DNA of 53,981 bases from Streptomyces sp. BR123 (GTDB lineage Bacteria > Actinomycetota > Actinomycetes > Streptomycetales > Streptomycetaceae): NCBI RefSeq assembly GCF_013401435.1, contig NZ_JACBGN010000015.1:1-53981 (forward strand), written 5' to 3'. Below the pieces are notes generated by a model, which saw only the letters and a list, made by a program, of their open reading frames with translations, was not told the DNA's origin and did no database searches. Shown piece after piece: positions 16,944 to 26,892 of this stretch. Made by a program: the position numbers and the translations under genes. Numbering within the stretch: position 1 is the stretch's first letter; every line of letters starts with the position of its first letter.

Positions 16944-17612
16944 CTACTTCTCCTGCTTCTCGGCGGCGCTCTGAACGTCGTCAGATGCAGTGCCGCTCAT
17001 GTTGTCCTTCTCGCCGTCCTGATCGGTCCCGACGAGTTCCTGCAAAGCCGCCCAACGGATGTCGACGGCGTCGTGATGGTGCTCCGGGTCCTCGTTCAGA
17101 CTGACCCCGCACTGCGGGCACAGTCCGAGACAGTCCTCCCGGCACACCGGCTGCAGCGGCAGTGCGAGCACCACCGCGTCACGCAGCACGGGTTCGAGGT
17201 CGAACAAGCCGTCCTCAAGGTAGAGCGTGTCCTCGTCGTCCTCGGCGTCGTCGGCCGGCTCCGCCTTGGGGCGGCCCCGGTCGTCGGCGTCAGGGTACGA
17301 GAACATCTCCTGGAAGTCCGCATCGACCTCGCGATCGACGGGCTCCAGACACCTTACGCACTCCCCCTCGGCCGATGCACGGATGGTGCCTGTGACGAGC
17401 ACCCCTTCCATGACCGACTCCAGACGGAGTTCCAGCTTCAGCGGAGCGCCTTCCGGCACTCCGATGACACCGGCGACACCGAGGTCCGCCGGAGCCGCGA
17501 TCTCACGGGACAGCCGCTGCATGGCACCAGGACGCCGACCCAGCTCGTGCGTGTCGAACACGAGGGGGTTGCGGTGGTCGAGGCGGGTGTTCAGGGCCGT
17601 TCCTGCTTTCAC
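16944..17612 (-). CDS. DUF177 (YceD-like) protein, rRNA-linked
   Basis: A 222-aa cytoplasmic protein of the DUF177 family, which almost always precedes rpmF and is linked to 23S rRNA accumulation. Conserved parts: [19 protein letters not shown] at the start, [10 protein letters not shown], an acidic stretch ([17 protein letters not shown]), and two Cys pairs ([13 protein letters not shown]) resembling a metal knuckle. The start is uncertain. GTG 17612 is used here but lacks a ribosome site; GCAGGAACGGCC sits correctly before CTG 17594, and an ATG lies at 17654. The C-terminus is acidic and low complexity. Confidence 0.88.
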   Translation of the reverse strand: MKAGTALNTRLDHRNPLVFDTHELGRRPGAMQRLSREIAAPADLGVAGVIGVPEGAPLKLELRLESVMEGVLVTGTIRASAEGECVRCLEPVDREVDADFQEMFSYPDADDRGRPKAEPADDAEDDEDTLYLEDGLFDLEPVLRDAVVLALPLQPVCREDCLGLCPQCGVSLNEDPEHHHDAVDIRWAALQELVGTDQDGEKDNMSGTASDDVQSAAEKQEK

Positions 17613-17686
17613 AGATCGCTGAAGATCAAGAATTCCGCCGCTCAAGGGCAGCATGGATCGCGACGCATACGCGCGACCGAACAGCC

Positions 17687-17716
17687 AGGATACCCGGCCC
17701 TCCGCCCTGAGCCCAA
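17687..17716 (-). promoter_or_regulatory. promoter of the DUF177-rpmF-rnc operon
   Basis: On the minus strand TTGGGC (17711-17716), 18 bases, TATCCT (17687-17692). It lies 75 bases upstream of the GTG used for the DUF177 protein and starts between the DivIVA-like gene and this operon. Confidence 0.45.
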
Positions 17717-17723
17717 TCCGGGT

Positions 17724-18821
17724 TCAGCGGCCCTGTTCGTACCCGCGCAGCTGCTCCACATTGATCATGCTCGTGTCGAAGAAGCTGGTTTCGTCGAGCG
17801 CGCCCTGCTGCGGGCGCCCCGCCCCGTGGTGCCCGTACGCCGCGTACGGGTCCGGCTGCCCCCCGTAGGCCGCCGCGTAGGGGTCCGGCTGGGCCGGCGG
17901 CTGCGGGTACCCGTACGGGTCCCCGTAGGGGGGCGCGGCGTAAGCCGCTCCGGTGGAACCGCTGCCCGCACCGGGACAGCCGTCCTGCGGGGCGGGCTGC
18001 TGCCCGTAGCCGTACGCGTCGTACGCGTTGTACGCGGGCTCTGCTGCGGTCTGCGCCGGGATGAGGGGGGCGGGGGCCTGGAGGTGCTGCGCCGGCTCGG
18101 CCAGCCCCGCCAGGAAGTCCGCGTCGCTCGCCGACCGGGACTGCGGCACGCCGGCGGCGTCCTGGGCGGCGATGTGGGCGCCCAGGTCGTCCGTGGGCAC
18201 CTGGCCCAGCAGCTTCTGGCGGCCGCGGCCGACGGCCTCCAGGGTCTTGGTGAGCACCGCCTCGAAGGTCGCCAGCTTGGTGTCCACGTACGCGTCCGCC
18301 TGCCGGCGCCGGGTCTCCGGGTCGGTGCTGGGCTCGGGGGCGTCCGCGTCCGGGTGGCCGTGCTCGTCCAGCCCGGCCCCGTGGCCCATCAGCTTCTCGC
18401 GGCCGCGGTCCACCGAGCCGATGGTCTTGGCGAGCACGACCTCGAAGTTCGCGAGCTTGCTGTCGACGTAGTCGTCGGCCTGCGCGCGGATCTCCGCCGC
18501 CTCCCGGTGCGCCTCGGCCAGGATCCGGTCCGCCTCGTCCCGGGAGCGGCGCGCGACCTCGGTGTCGGAGATCAGCGTGCCGCGCTGGACGTGCGCGGAC
18601 TCGATGATCCGGTCCGCCTCCTGCCGTGCCTCCTCGACCATCTGCTCGCGGCCGCCGATGAGCTCCTGCGCCTGGGCCAGGGAGCCGGGCAGCGCCTGGC
18701 GGACCTCGTCGAGCAGGGCGAGCAGCTCGGCGCGGTTGATCACGCAGGAGGCCGACATGGGCATGGAGCGGGCGCCGCCGACGGCTGCGACGATCTCGTC
18801 GAGCTTCTTCTGCACGTCCAT
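17724..18821 (-). CDS. DivIVA/AtpF-like coiled-coil protein with internal duplication
   Basis: A 365-aa protein of the streptomycete family often labelled ATP synthase F0 subunit B-like or cell-division initiation protein. The N-terminus has MDVQKKLDEIVAAVGGARSM and a coiled coil (about 28-115). It then has two copies of a helical module at 114-147 and 174-207 (YVD(S/T)KLA-x-FE-x-VL-x-KT), 60 residues apart. A Tyr/Pro/Gln-rich disordered tail (about 245-340) ends in a sharp C-terminal motif (LDETSFFDTSMINVEQLRGY). Start is ATG 18821. No membrane segment is seen, which argues against a true F0 subunit. A scaffold role is inferred. Confidence 0.75.
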   Translation of the reverse strand: MDVQKKLDEIVAAVGGARSMPMSASCVINRAELLALLDEVRQALPGSLAQAQELIGGREQMVEEARQEADRIIESAHVQRGTLISDTEVARRSRDEADRILAEAHREAAEIRAQADDYVDSKLANFEVVLAKTIGSVDRGREKLMGHGAGLDEHGHPDADAPEPSTDPETRRRQADAYVDTKLATFEAVLTKTLEAVGRGRQKLLGQVPTDDLGAHIAAQDAAGVPQSRSASDADFLAGLAEPAQHLQAPAPLIPAQTAAEPAYNAYDAYGYGQQPAPQDGCPGAGSGSTGAAYAAPPYGDPYGYPQPPAQPDPYAAAYGGQPDPYAAYGHHGAGRPQQGALDETSFFDTSMINVEQLRGYEQGR

Positions 18822-18924
18822 GGTGGCTCGCACTTCCTCGGCCTCGGGGCGGTCCCGAGACGGACGGGTCGACTGTATGCCCACGGGGGCGGCGCCGGAC
18901 ACGGTCCGGCGCCGCGTCAGCCGG

Positions 18925-20022
<1,098 letters not shown>

Positions 20023-20074
20023 TCACTACGGCGATCACAGCGCCTCCACGATATGCCGTGCCTCCCGGCGGTTG

Positions 20075-20118
20075 CGCCCGGCCCTCGCCCGGCCTTGCCC
20101 GGCCCTTCGTCCGGCCCT
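20075..20118. repeat. four tandem 11-bp units between rsmD and recG
   Basis: CGCCCGGCCCT, CGCCCGGCCTT, GCCCGGCCCTT and CGTCCGGCCCT lie head to tail at 20075, 20086, 20097 and 20108, just beyond the recG stop on its strand. No role is evident. Confidence 0.65.
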
Positions 20119-20122
20119 CCGC

Positions 20123-22336
20123 TCAGCCCTTCTCCAGGTACTGCTCCCGCTCCGCGTCCAGCAGGGCCTCCAGGGCGCCCCTGAGGCCCGGGAGCCCCTC
20201 CAGTTCCGGGTCGGCGGCGACGACGCGCGTGGCCTCCTCGCGGGCCTGGGCGATGACCTCCTCGTCCTCGATGACCGCGAGCATCCGCAAGGAGGACCGC
20301 ACGCCCGACTGGGCCTGGCCGAGCACGTCGCCCTCGCGGCGCTGTTCGAGGTCGATCCGGGAGAGCTCGAAGCCGTCCAGGGTTGCGGCGACCGCGGCCA
20401 GCCGGGCCCGCGCGGGGCTCGCCTCGTGCATCTCGCTGACCAGCAGGCACAGGCCGGGGGCCGAGCCGCGGCCGACGCGGCCGCGGAGCTGGTGGAGCTG
20501 GGAGACGCCGAACCGGTCCGCGTCCATGATCACCATGACGGTGGAGTTCGGGACGTTGACCCCGACCTCGATGACGGTGGTGGCGACCAGCACCTGTACC
20601 TCGCCGACGGCGAAGCGCCGCATGACGGCGTCCTTGTCGGCGGGGTCCATCCGGCCGTGCAGCACCTCGACGGACAGCCCGGCCAGGGGTCCGCGGGACA
20701 GCTGCTCGGCGATCTCCAGGACGGCCAGCGGCGGGCGCTTCTCGCTCTCGTCCTCGGGGGACGGCTTCTTCTTGCGCTGGTCGTCCTGGTCGACGTCGTC
20801 GCCGATGCGGGGGCAGACCACGTACGCCTGGTGGCCGGCCTCGACCTCCTCGCGGACCCGCTCCCAGGCCCGGGCGAGGAAGTGCGGCTTGTCCTTGGCC
20901 GGGACGACGTGGGTGGCGATCGGGGAGCGGCCCGCGGGCAGCTGGTCGAGGACGGAGGTCTCCAGGTCCCCGAAGACGGTCATCGCGACGGTGCGCGGGA
21001 TCGGGGTCGCGGTCATCACCAGCAGGTGCGGCGGCTGCTTGCCCTTCGAACGCAGCGCATCGCGCTGCTCGACGCCGAAGCGGTGCTGCTCGTCGACGAC
21101 GACCAGGCCCAGGTCGTGGAACTGGACCTTGTCCTCGATGAGGGCGTGGGTGCCGATGACGATGCCCGCCTCGCCCGTGACCAGGTCGAGCAAGGCCTGC
21201 CGACGCGCGGCCGCGCCCATGGAGCCGGTGAGGAGGACGACCTTGGTGCCCTGCTCCGACCCGCCGAGCATCCCTCCCTCGGCGAGTTCGCCCATCATCT
21301 CGGTGATCGAGCGGTGGTGCTGCTGGGCGAGGACCTCGGTGGGCGCGAGCATCGCGGCCTGCCCGCCGCCGTCCACGACGGCGAGCATGGCCCGCAGCGC
21401 GACCAGCGTCTTGCCGGAGCCGACCTCGCCCTGGAGGAGGCGGTGCATGGGGTGTTCGGTGGCGAGGTCGTCGAAGATCTCGCGGGAGACGGCCTGCTGG
21501 CCCTCCGTGAGGGTGAAGGGCAGCTTGGCGTCGAAGGCGTCGAGCAGCCCGCCGGGGGCGGGGCGCCGGGGGACGGCCGGGAGCTGGGAGTCGGCGTGCC
21601 GGCGGCGGGCCAGGGCGGTCTGGAGGACGAAGGCCTCGTCCCACTTCAGGCGCTGCCTGGCGTCCTCGACGTCGGCCTTCGTGCCCGGCCGGTGGATCTT
21701 CAGCAGGGCCTCGTGGAGCGGGACCAGGCCGCGGCCCTCGCGCAGCGCCGGCGGCAGCGGGTCCACGGCCTCGCCCGCGCGCGGCAGGACGGCGTCGACG
21801 GCTTTGGCGATCTTCCAGGACTCCAGCTGCTTGCAGGCCGGGTAGATCGGGATGAGCTTGCCGGCGAAGGCCGCGGCGGCGTCGGACTCGCCCGCGTCGG
21901 CGCCGAGCGGCTCGTAGGCGGGGTGGGCCAGCTGGAGCTTGCGGTTGAACAGGGAGACCTTGCCGGCGAACATGGCGCGGCGGCCGGGCAGCAGCTCCTT
22001 GTGCGGCTTGTGCACGCCCGCGCCGAAGAACACGAGCTGGAGCCGGCCGCTGCCGTCGGTGATGGTCACCTCCAGGCGTTTGCCGCGGCCTCCGTTGAAG
22101 GTCAGGACCCGGGCGTCGGCGACCTGGGCGACGACGGTGACGTGCTCGTCGAGCTGGTCGGCGAGCCCGTCCAGCGAGGTCAGCTCGCCGCGCTCGGCGT
22201 ACCGCCTCGGGTAGTGGTGGAGCAGGTCCAGGGCCGTGTGCAGGCCGAGCTGCTCGGCCAGCACCTTGGCGGTGGCGGGGCCGAGCGTCTTCTTGAGGTC
22301 TTCGTCGAGCGCGGGCACGTGTTCATTGCACACCAT
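20123..22336 (-). CDS. recG: ATP-dependent DNA helicase RecG
   Basis: A 737-aa superfamily 2 helicase that remodels stalled forks and branched recombination intermediates. An N-terminal wedge (OB) domain covers about 55-150. Walker A GEVGSGKT is at 303-310 and DEQH at 415-418. A later motif QLRGRVGRG and a C-terminal RecG segment (EEATRVVAADPELEGLPGLR) are intact. A charged insertion near 490-525 (DDQRKKKPSPEDESEKRP) splits the helicase, a common feature in the genus. Start ATG 22336; ribosome signal is weak. It lies 16 bases after the DAK2-like gene and is probably co-transcribed. Confidence 0.96.
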   Translation of the reverse strand: MVCNEHVPALDEDLKKTLGPATAKVLAEQLGLHTALDLLHHYPRRYAERGELTSLDGLADQLDEHVTVVAQVADARVLTFNGGRGKRLEVTITDGSGRLQLVFFGAGVHKPHKELLPGRRAMFAGKVSLFNRKLQLAHPAYEPLGADAGESDAAAAFAGKLIPIYPACKQLESWKIAKAVDAVLPRAGEAVDPLPPALREGRGLVPLHEALLKIHRPGTKADVEDARQRLKWDEAFVLQTALARRRHADSQLPAVPRRPAPGGLLDAFDAKLPFTLTEGQQAVSREIFDDLATEHPMHRLLQGEVGSGKTLVALRAMLAVVDGGGQAAMLAPTEVLAQQHHRSITEMMGELAEGGMLGGSEQGTKVVLLTGSMGAAARRQALLDLVTGEAGIVIGTHALIEDKVQFHDLGLVVVDEQHRFGVEQRDALRSKGKQPPHLLVMTATPIPRTVAMTVFGDLETSVLDQLPAGRSPIATHVVPAKDKPHFLARAWERVREEVEAGHQAYVVCPRIGDDVDQDDQRKKKPSPEDESEKRPPLAVLEIAEQLSRGPLAGLSVEVLHGRMDPADKDAVMRRFAVGEVQVLVATTVIEVGVNVPNSTVMVIMDADRFGVSQLHQLRGRVGRGSAPGLCLLVSEMHEASPARARLAAVAATLDGFELSRIDLEQRREGDVLGQAQSGVRSSLRMLAVIEDEEVIAQAREEATRVVAADPELEGLPGLRGALEALLDAEREQYLEKG

Positions 22337-22352
22337 GGCGCCGACAAGAGGG

Positions 22353-24017
22353 CTATTCGACCCCGATCAGCAGGGGCGCCGAGTGGTGGCCGCCCCGGTA
22401 GACGACGGTGTCCACGGCCAGGTGGCCGTGCTGGACGTAGGCCTCCAGCCGTTCGGCGAGGGCCTGCGGCACCTCGGGTCCCAGGACCAGGGTGACGAGT
22501 TCGCCGCCGGAGCCGAGCATCCGCTCCAGGACGGCCTCGGCGGTGTCGGCGAGGCCCGCGCCGATGACGGCGACGTCGCCGTCGATCAGCCCGAGCACGT
22601 CCCCGGCCTGGCAGATCCCGGCGGAGGTGAAGGACTGCCGTTCGGCGACGGCGAGTTCCGCGTAGCGGGTGGCCCCGGCGGCCGCGGTCATGGCGACGAC
22701 GTCCTCGTCGAAGGTGGCCTCAGGGTCGTGCACGGCGAGGGCGGCGAGGCCCTGGACCGCGGACCGGGTGGGGATCACCGCGACCCGGACGCCGTCCGCG
22801 CGGGCCCGCTCGGCCGCGGAGGCCGCGGCCGCGCGCTGGTCGGCGCCGCCGGGCAGCAGCACGACCTCGCGGGCGTGGGCGCGCCGGACGGCGTCGGCGA
22901 GCTCGCCGGGGTCGGGGGCGTGTCCGGGCGGGGTGAGGACGGTGGTCGCGCCGGCCTCCGCGCACAGGCCGGCCAGGCCCTCGCCGGGGACCACGGCGAC
23001 GACGGCCCGCTGGGCGCGCTCCCCGCGCGCCGCCCGGCGCCGCTCGTCGCCGAAGTGCGTGATGCGGATCCGGTACGGCCGTCCGGCGACGACGCCGGCC
23101 TCCACGGCGGCGCCGGGGTCGTCGACGTGGACGTGCACGTTCCACAGCGCGTCGCCGCCGACCACCACGAGGGAGTCGCCGAGGCCGTCGAGCCGCCTGC
23201 GGAGCACCGCAACCGCCTCCTCGGAGGCCTCCAGCAGGTAGACCACCTCGTAGGCGGGCCCGCCGTGCTCCCCGTGGGCCTCGCAGGGCCGCTGCTGCTG
23301 CGGTACGGCCACGGGTGCGGACACGGCCTCGCCGCGGACCGCCTCCGCGGCGGGCTCCTGCCCGGACAGCGTCTGCCACAGGGCCCCGAGCACCGCGACC
23401 AGCCCGCAGCCCCCGGCGTCGACCACCCCGGCCCGGCCCAGCTCGGCCAGCTGCCCCGGGGTGTCGGCGAGGGCCGTGCGGGCCCCCTCGTACGCGGCCC
23501 GGGCGACGTCCGCGACGCTCCCGGCGGCCGTTCCTGCGGCCGCCGCTGCCGTCTCGGCGGCCCGCGCCGCCGCTGCGGCCACGGTGAGCATGGTCCCTTC
23601 GACGGGGTGCGCGACGGCCTCGTACGCCTCCTGCGCGGCCCGGGTCAGCGCCTGGGCCAGCAGCCGGTCCGGGCCCCGCCCCGCGGGTTCGTCGCCCAGG
23701 ACGTCGGCGACCCCGCGCAGCAACTGGGCCAGGATCGTCCCGGAGTTGCCGCGGGCGCCTATGAGCGCGCCGTGCGCCCAGGCCCGTACGGCCTGGCCGA
23801 GGGAGGCGGCGGCCCCGACGGCGTCCAGGGCGCGGTCGGCCGACTCGGCGGTGAGGTAGAGGTTGGTGCCGGTGTCCGCGTCCGCGACCGGGTAGACGTT
23901 GATCGCGTCGATGTCGTCGCGGGCCCGGTCCAGCGCGGCCAGGGCCAGCGAGCTCCAGGTGCGCACCGCTGCGGCGTCGAACTCGTCGAAGGGCTGCAGC
24001 TGCTCCTCGTGCGGCAC
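22353..24017 (-). CDS. DAK2/DegV-like kinase family protein (YloV/FakA-like)
   Basis: A 554-aa protein with an N-terminal DhaL-like kinase domain (about 10-200) whose Asp ligands sit in NVYPVADADTGTNLYLT, plus GARGNSGTILAQLLRG. The C-terminal half resembles the fatty-acid-kinase FakA arrangement. In Firmicutes, FakA with a FakB phosphorylates fatty acids; whether that holds here is unknown. The GTG at 24017 is chosen because AAGGAGG lies 8 bases upstream; a longer frame begins at GTG 24050. It is divergent from rpmB, and recG follows 16 bases downstream. This DAK2-recG pairing is common in Gram-positive genomes. Confidence 0.85.
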   Translation of the reverse strand: MPHEEQLQPFDEFDAAAVRTWSSLALAALDRARDDIDAINVYPVADADTGTNLYLTAESADRALDAVGAAASLGQAVRAWAHGALIGARGNSGTILAQLLRGVADVLGDEPAGRGPDRLLAQALTRAAQEAYEAVAHPVEGTMLTVAAAAARAAETAAAAAGTAAGSVADVARAAYEGARTALADTPGQLAELGRAGVVDAGGCGLVAVLGALWQTLSGQEPAAEAVRGEAVSAPVAVPQQQRPCEAHGEHGGPAYEVVYLLEASEEAVAVLRRRLDGLGDSLVVVGGDALWNVHVHVDDPGAAVEAGVVAGRPYRIRITHFGDERRRAARGERAQRAVVAVVPGEGLAGLCAEAGATTVLTPPGHAPDPGELADAVRRAHAREVVLLPGGADQRAAAASAAERARADGVRVAVIPTRSAVQGLAALAVHDPEATFDEDVVAMTAAAGATRYAELAVAERQSFTSAGICQAGDVLGLIDGDVAVIGAGLADTAEAVLERMLGSGGELVTLVLGPEVPQALAERLEAYVQHGHLAVDTVVYRGGHHSAPLLIGVE

Positions 24018-24190
24018 CGGGCGTTCCTCCTTATGCGGGCCAGGGTTCACCGCAGGGTAACGAAGCGCCTCCGGGGCGCGGGGACCGCGGGGCGGGCCGG
24101 GCGGCGGCCATGGTAGTTTTCTTGGACGGGAGCAGTCGTTGTATGCTGCTCCGGTTGCCCGATGAGAGTCGGGTTTTCCCCCGGCAAACC

Positions 24191-24243
24191 ACTTCAGATC
24201 TCTGATCCGGTGCGCCGGATTTCACTGTAAGTGCATCTGAAGT
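24191..24243 (+). promoter_or_regulatory. structured 5' leader of rpmB
   Basis: ACTTCAGAT (24191-24199) pairs perfectly with ATCTGAAGT (24235-24243). Nested inside is a 6-bp hairpin ATCCGG/CCGGAT (24205-24210, 24215-24220) with a TGCG loop. The whole fold ends 4 bases before GGAG (24248-24251), the ribosome site of L28. Upstream, CCCGA/TCGGG (24158-24162, 24169-24173) followed by TTTT (24174-24177) is a small terminator-like hairpin. The arrangement looks like a ribosomal-protein autoregulatory leader; no matching Rfam family is known to me. Confidence 0.5.
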
Positions 24244-24257
24244 CTTTGGAGTGACCT

Positions 24258-24443
24258 GTGGCTGCCAACTGCGACGTTTGCGGCAAGGGGCCGGGCTTCG
24301 GCAACAACATCTCGCACTCGCACCGCCGTACGTCCCGTCGCTGGAACCCGAACATCCAGCGAGTGCGTGCCGTGGTCAGTGGGACGCCGAAGCGCCTCAA
24401 CGCCTGCACCTCGTGCATCAAGGCCGGCAAGGTCTCGCGCTGA
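24258..24443 (+). CDS. rpmB: 50S ribosomal protein L28
   Basis: A 61-aa ribosomal protein L28, zinc-binding form: Cys5 and Cys8 (NCDVCGKGPGFGNN) and a second pair CTSC at 50-53. Family segments HRRTSRRWNPNIQ and RLNACTSCIKAGKVSR are present. Start GTG 24258 follows GGAG by 6 bases. It is monocistronic, with its own terminator downstream, and divergent from the DAK2-like gene across 240 bases. Confidence 0.97.
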   Translation: MAANCDVCGKGPGFGNNISHSHRRTSRRWNPNIQRVRAVVSGTPKRLNACTSCIKAGKVSR

Positions 24444-24484
24444 CGCGTCCCGTCGTCGTAGCGCAGCCCTTTCCGGTTGCCTGG

Positions 24485-24513
24485 AAGGCCGGTCCACCTC
24501 GTGGACCGGCCTT
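24485..24513 (+). terminator. rpmB terminator
   Basis: AAGGCCGGTCCAC pairs with its exact complement (24485-24497 with 24501-24513), 3-base loop, and is followed by TTTGCCTTT. Confidence 0.88.
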
Positions 24514-24547
24514 TTGCCTTTGCCCGCGGGAGTCTTCCCTCCGTGCG

Positions 24548-24583
24548 GGAAGCCCGCCGCATCGGCCGATGCGGCGGGCTTCC
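24548..24583 (-). terminator. thiD terminator
   Basis: A perfect 36-bp palindrome, 18 bases each side, centred between 24565 and 24566. It lies 26 bases beyond the thiD stop and back to back with the rpmB terminator. Confidence 0.82.
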
Positions 24584-24609
24584 GTCCGTTTCGGGGGTCG
24601 GCGGGTGCG

Positions 24610-25413
24610 TCAGCGGCGCCACTGCCAGGCGTGGTCCACCGGTCCGATGCCGCTGCCGAGCGCGAAGCCGGACGCGATGGCGCCGGTCACGTACTCCTTG
24701 GCCTCCGTGACGGCCTGCGGCACGTCCTGCCCCTTGGCCAGTCCGGCCGCGATCGCGGCGGCGAGGGTGCAGCCGGTGCCGTGGGTGTGCCGGTTGTCGT
24801 GGCGCGGGGAGCGCAGCCACAGCTGCGTCTCGCCGTCGGACAGCAGGTCGGCGGCCTCGCCGCCGTGGGCGGCCAGGTGCCCGCCCTTGATCAGCGCCCA
24901 CTCGGGCCCGAGGGCGAGGACGGCGTCGGCGGCCCGCCGCATGTCGTCCTCGCTCTCCACGGCCAGCCCGGTGAGCTGCGCCACCTCGTCCAGGTTGGGC
25001 GTCGCCACGGTGGCCCGCGGCAGCAGCTCCCCGCGTACGGCGTCCAGCGCCGAGGGGTCGAGCAGCGCGTCCCCGTGCTTGGAGACCCCGACGGGGTCGA
25101 CGACCGCCGGGGCGCCGGTGGCGGCAAGGAGCCCGGCCACCGTCTCCACCAGGGCGGCCGAGGAGAGCATCCCGGTCTTCACCGCCCGGACGCCGATGTC
25201 GTCGGCGACGGCCCGGTACTGGGCGGTGACGGCCTCGGCGGGCAGCTCCCAGACCCCGCGCACGCCGAGGGAGTTCTGCGCGGTCACGGCGGTCACCACG
25301 CTCATCCCGTGCACGCCGAGCGCCAGCATGGTCTTGAGGTCGGCCTGGATCCCGGCGCCGCCGCCGGAGTCCGATCCGGCAACGGTCAGGCACAGCGGCG
25401 GCGCGTCGCTCAT
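24610..25413 (-). CDS. thiD: hydroxymethylpyrimidine/phosphomethylpyrimidine kinase
   Basis: A 267-aa ribokinase-fold enzyme that phosphorylates HMP and HMP-phosphate for thiamine synthesis. The start is [27 protein letters not shown] and [11 protein letters not shown] are seen in the middle, and the catalytic [18 protein letters not shown] comes near the end. Length is typical. ATG 25413 overlaps the thiL stop by 4 bases (ATGA), so translation is coupled. No TPP riboswitch was seen in front of thiL-thiD. Confidence 0.96.
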   Translation of the reverse strand: MSDAPPLCLTVAGSDSGGGAGIQADLKTMLALGVHGMSVVTAVTAQNSLGVRGVWELPAEAVTAQYRAVADDIGVRAVKTGMLSSAALVETVAGLLAATGAPAVVDPVGVSKHGDALLDPSALDAVRGELLPRATVATPNLDEVAQLTGLAVESEDDMRRAADAVLALGPEWALIKGGHLAAHGGEAADLLSDGETQLWLRSPRHDNRHTHGTGCTLAAAIAAGLAKGQDVPQAVTEAKEYVTGAIASGFALGSGIGPVDHAWQWRR

Positions 25414-26393
25414 CGTGAGACCTCCTCGTCGGAGGGGTCGGAGCCGAAGTGGTCCCAGCCGCCGGTGGTGGTCCAGGGGGCCCCGTCCACGGTCACCTGG
25501 GGCAGCGCGGACCGGTTCAGCACCTCCCCGATGACCTTCCAGCGGGCGGGCAGCTTCACGTCGCGCGGGAAGGTCGCCACGATGGCGTGGTCCTCTCCCC
25601 CCGTGAGCACCCACTGCAGGGGGTCGACGCCGACCGCCTGCCCGATGTCGTGCATCTGCGTCGGGATGTCGACGGCCGCCGAGCGCAGGTCGATCCGCAC
25701 CTTGCTGGCCTCCGCGATGTGCCCGAGGTCGGCGATCAGGCCGTCGCTCACGTCGGTCATGGCGGTGGCGCCGAGTCCGGCCGCCGCCGGGCCCGCGTGG
25801 TACGGGGGCTCGGGCCGCCGGTGTGCCTCGACGAAGGCCCGCGGTGACCGGAAGCCGCGCTTGAGGACCGCGTAGCCGGCCGCGGACCAGCCGAGCCAGC
25901 CGGTGACGGCGACGACGTCGCCGGGCTGGGCGCCGGAGCGCAGCACGGGCTCGTGGTTGCGCAGGTCGCCCAGGGCGGTGATGGCGACGGTGATGGTGTC
26001 GCCGCGGACGACGTCCCCGCCGACCACGGCCGCTCCGGCGACCTGGCACTCGTCGCGCAGGCCGTCCATGAGCTCGGTGGGCCAGGTGACCGGCAGCTCG
26101 GCCGGGACGACCAGGCCGAGCAGCAGTGCGGTCGGCACCGCGCCCATGGCAGCGATGTCGGCGAGGTTCTGCGCGGCGGCCTTGCGTCCGACGTCGTAGG
26201 CCGTGGACCAGTCGCGCCGGAAGTGCCGGCCCTCCAGCAGGATGTCCGTGCTCGCCACGACCCTGCGGTCGGGGGCGGACACCACTGCGGCGTCGTCGCC
26301 CGGCCCGAGCCGGACCGCCGGGGTGGTGGTGAGCCGTGAGGTGAGCTCCCGAATGAGCCCGAACTCCCCCAGCTCGCCCACAGTGCCCTTCAT
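25410..26393 (-). CDS. thiL: thiamine-monophosphate kinase
   Basis: A 327-aa enzyme of the PurM/ThiL fold that converts thiamine monophosphate to [12 protein letters not shown] at 30-38, [37 protein letters not shown] and [13 protein letters not shown] are all conserved, as is the late VLTGGEDHA. Start ATG 26393 follows AAGGGG; the open frame reaches further upstream without a signal. Two TTGACG hexamers 12 bases apart (26459-26464 and 26471-26476, minus strand) lie upstream and could be promoter elements. Confidence 0.95.
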   Translation of the reverse strand: MKGTVGELGEFGLIRELTSRLTTTPAVRLGPGDDAAVVSAPDRRVVASTDILLEGRHFRRDWSTAYDVGRKAAAQNLADIAAMGAVPTALLLGLVVPAELPVTWPTELMDGLRDECQVAGAAVVGGDVVRGDTITVAITALGDLRNHEPVLRSGAQPGDVVAVTGWLGWSAAGYAVLKRGFRSPRAFVEAHRRPEPPYHAGPAAAGLGATAMTDVSDGLIADLGHIAEASKVRIDLRSAAVDIPTQMHDIGQAVGVDPLQWVLTGGEDHAIVATFPRDVKLPARWKVIGEVLNRSALPQVTVDGAPWTTTGGWDHFGSDPSDEEVSR

Positions 26394-26638
26394 CGCTGTG
26401 CCCCTTCTTGCCCAGTCCGCTTGCGGTCGCGCCCCGTCACAGCTCTGGGTACCGTCAACTGATACGTCAACTTCTGCTCTTCGTACGCCCCGCTGTGCGT
26501 GGCGCTGATCACCCGGGTCTCCCCGCGGTGCACGGCGACGCGGTACCGTGGCGTCCCTTCTTCCCCGGGCCCGCCCGCTGTCCACGGGCCCATCCTGAGG
26601 TTAGGGGAATCGATCCTCGTGGCCGCTGTGGAGGTTCC

Positions 26639-26872
26639 GTGGTACAGGCGTACATCCTCATCCAGACCGAGGTGGGCAAGGCGTCGTTCGTCGCCGAGTC
26701 CATCAGCCAGATCCCGGGGGTGATCCAGGCAGAGGACGTGACGGGCCCGTACGACGTGATCGTGCGCGCCCAGGCGGACACCGTGGACGATCTCGGACGC
26801 ATGGTGGTCGCCCGCGTCCAGCAGGTGGAGGGCATCACCCGCACCCTGACCTGCCCGGTGGTCCATCTGTAG
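26639..26872 (+). CDS. stand-alone RAM-domain (Lrp/AsnC ligand-binding) protein
   Basis: A 77-aa protein that is only the ligand-sensing half of Lrp/AsnC regulators: VQAYILIQTEVGKASFVAES, then IPGVIQAEDVTGPYDVIVRA and the final RTLTCPVVHL. The helix-turn-helix half is absent, so it cannot bind DNA by itself; such proteins form ring-like oligomers and can modulate full-length Lrp relatives. Start GTG 26639, with GGAGG 4 bases upstream, a close spacing. It is divergent from thiL, and the lipoprotein gene starts 20 bases after its stop. Confidence 0.9.
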   Translation: MVQAYILIQTEVGKASFVAESISQIPGVIQAEDVTGPYDVIVRAQADTVDDLGRMVVARVQQVEGITRTLTCPVVHL

Positions 26873-26880
26873 CCCCCGTC

Positions 26881-26886
26881 TACTCT
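26881..26886 (+). promoter_or_regulatory. -10 box for a leaderless DUF3515 transcript
   Basis: TACTCT ends 6 bases before the GTG at 26893 (ATG at 26896) and there is no ribosome site, so the gene is probably read from a leaderless mRNA independent of the RAM-domain gene. Confidence 0.4.
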
Positions 26887-26892
26887 TGGCCG

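Noticed and set aside
20072..22495. 807-aa plus-strand frame opposite recG
   Set aside because: Shadow of recG and the DAK2-like gene in a GC-rich genome; composition is that of antisense reading.
26394..26638. TPP riboswitch before thiL-thiD
   Set aside because: The leader lacks the conserved THI-box segments (CUGAGA and the distal ACCUGAU-like block) on the minus strand.
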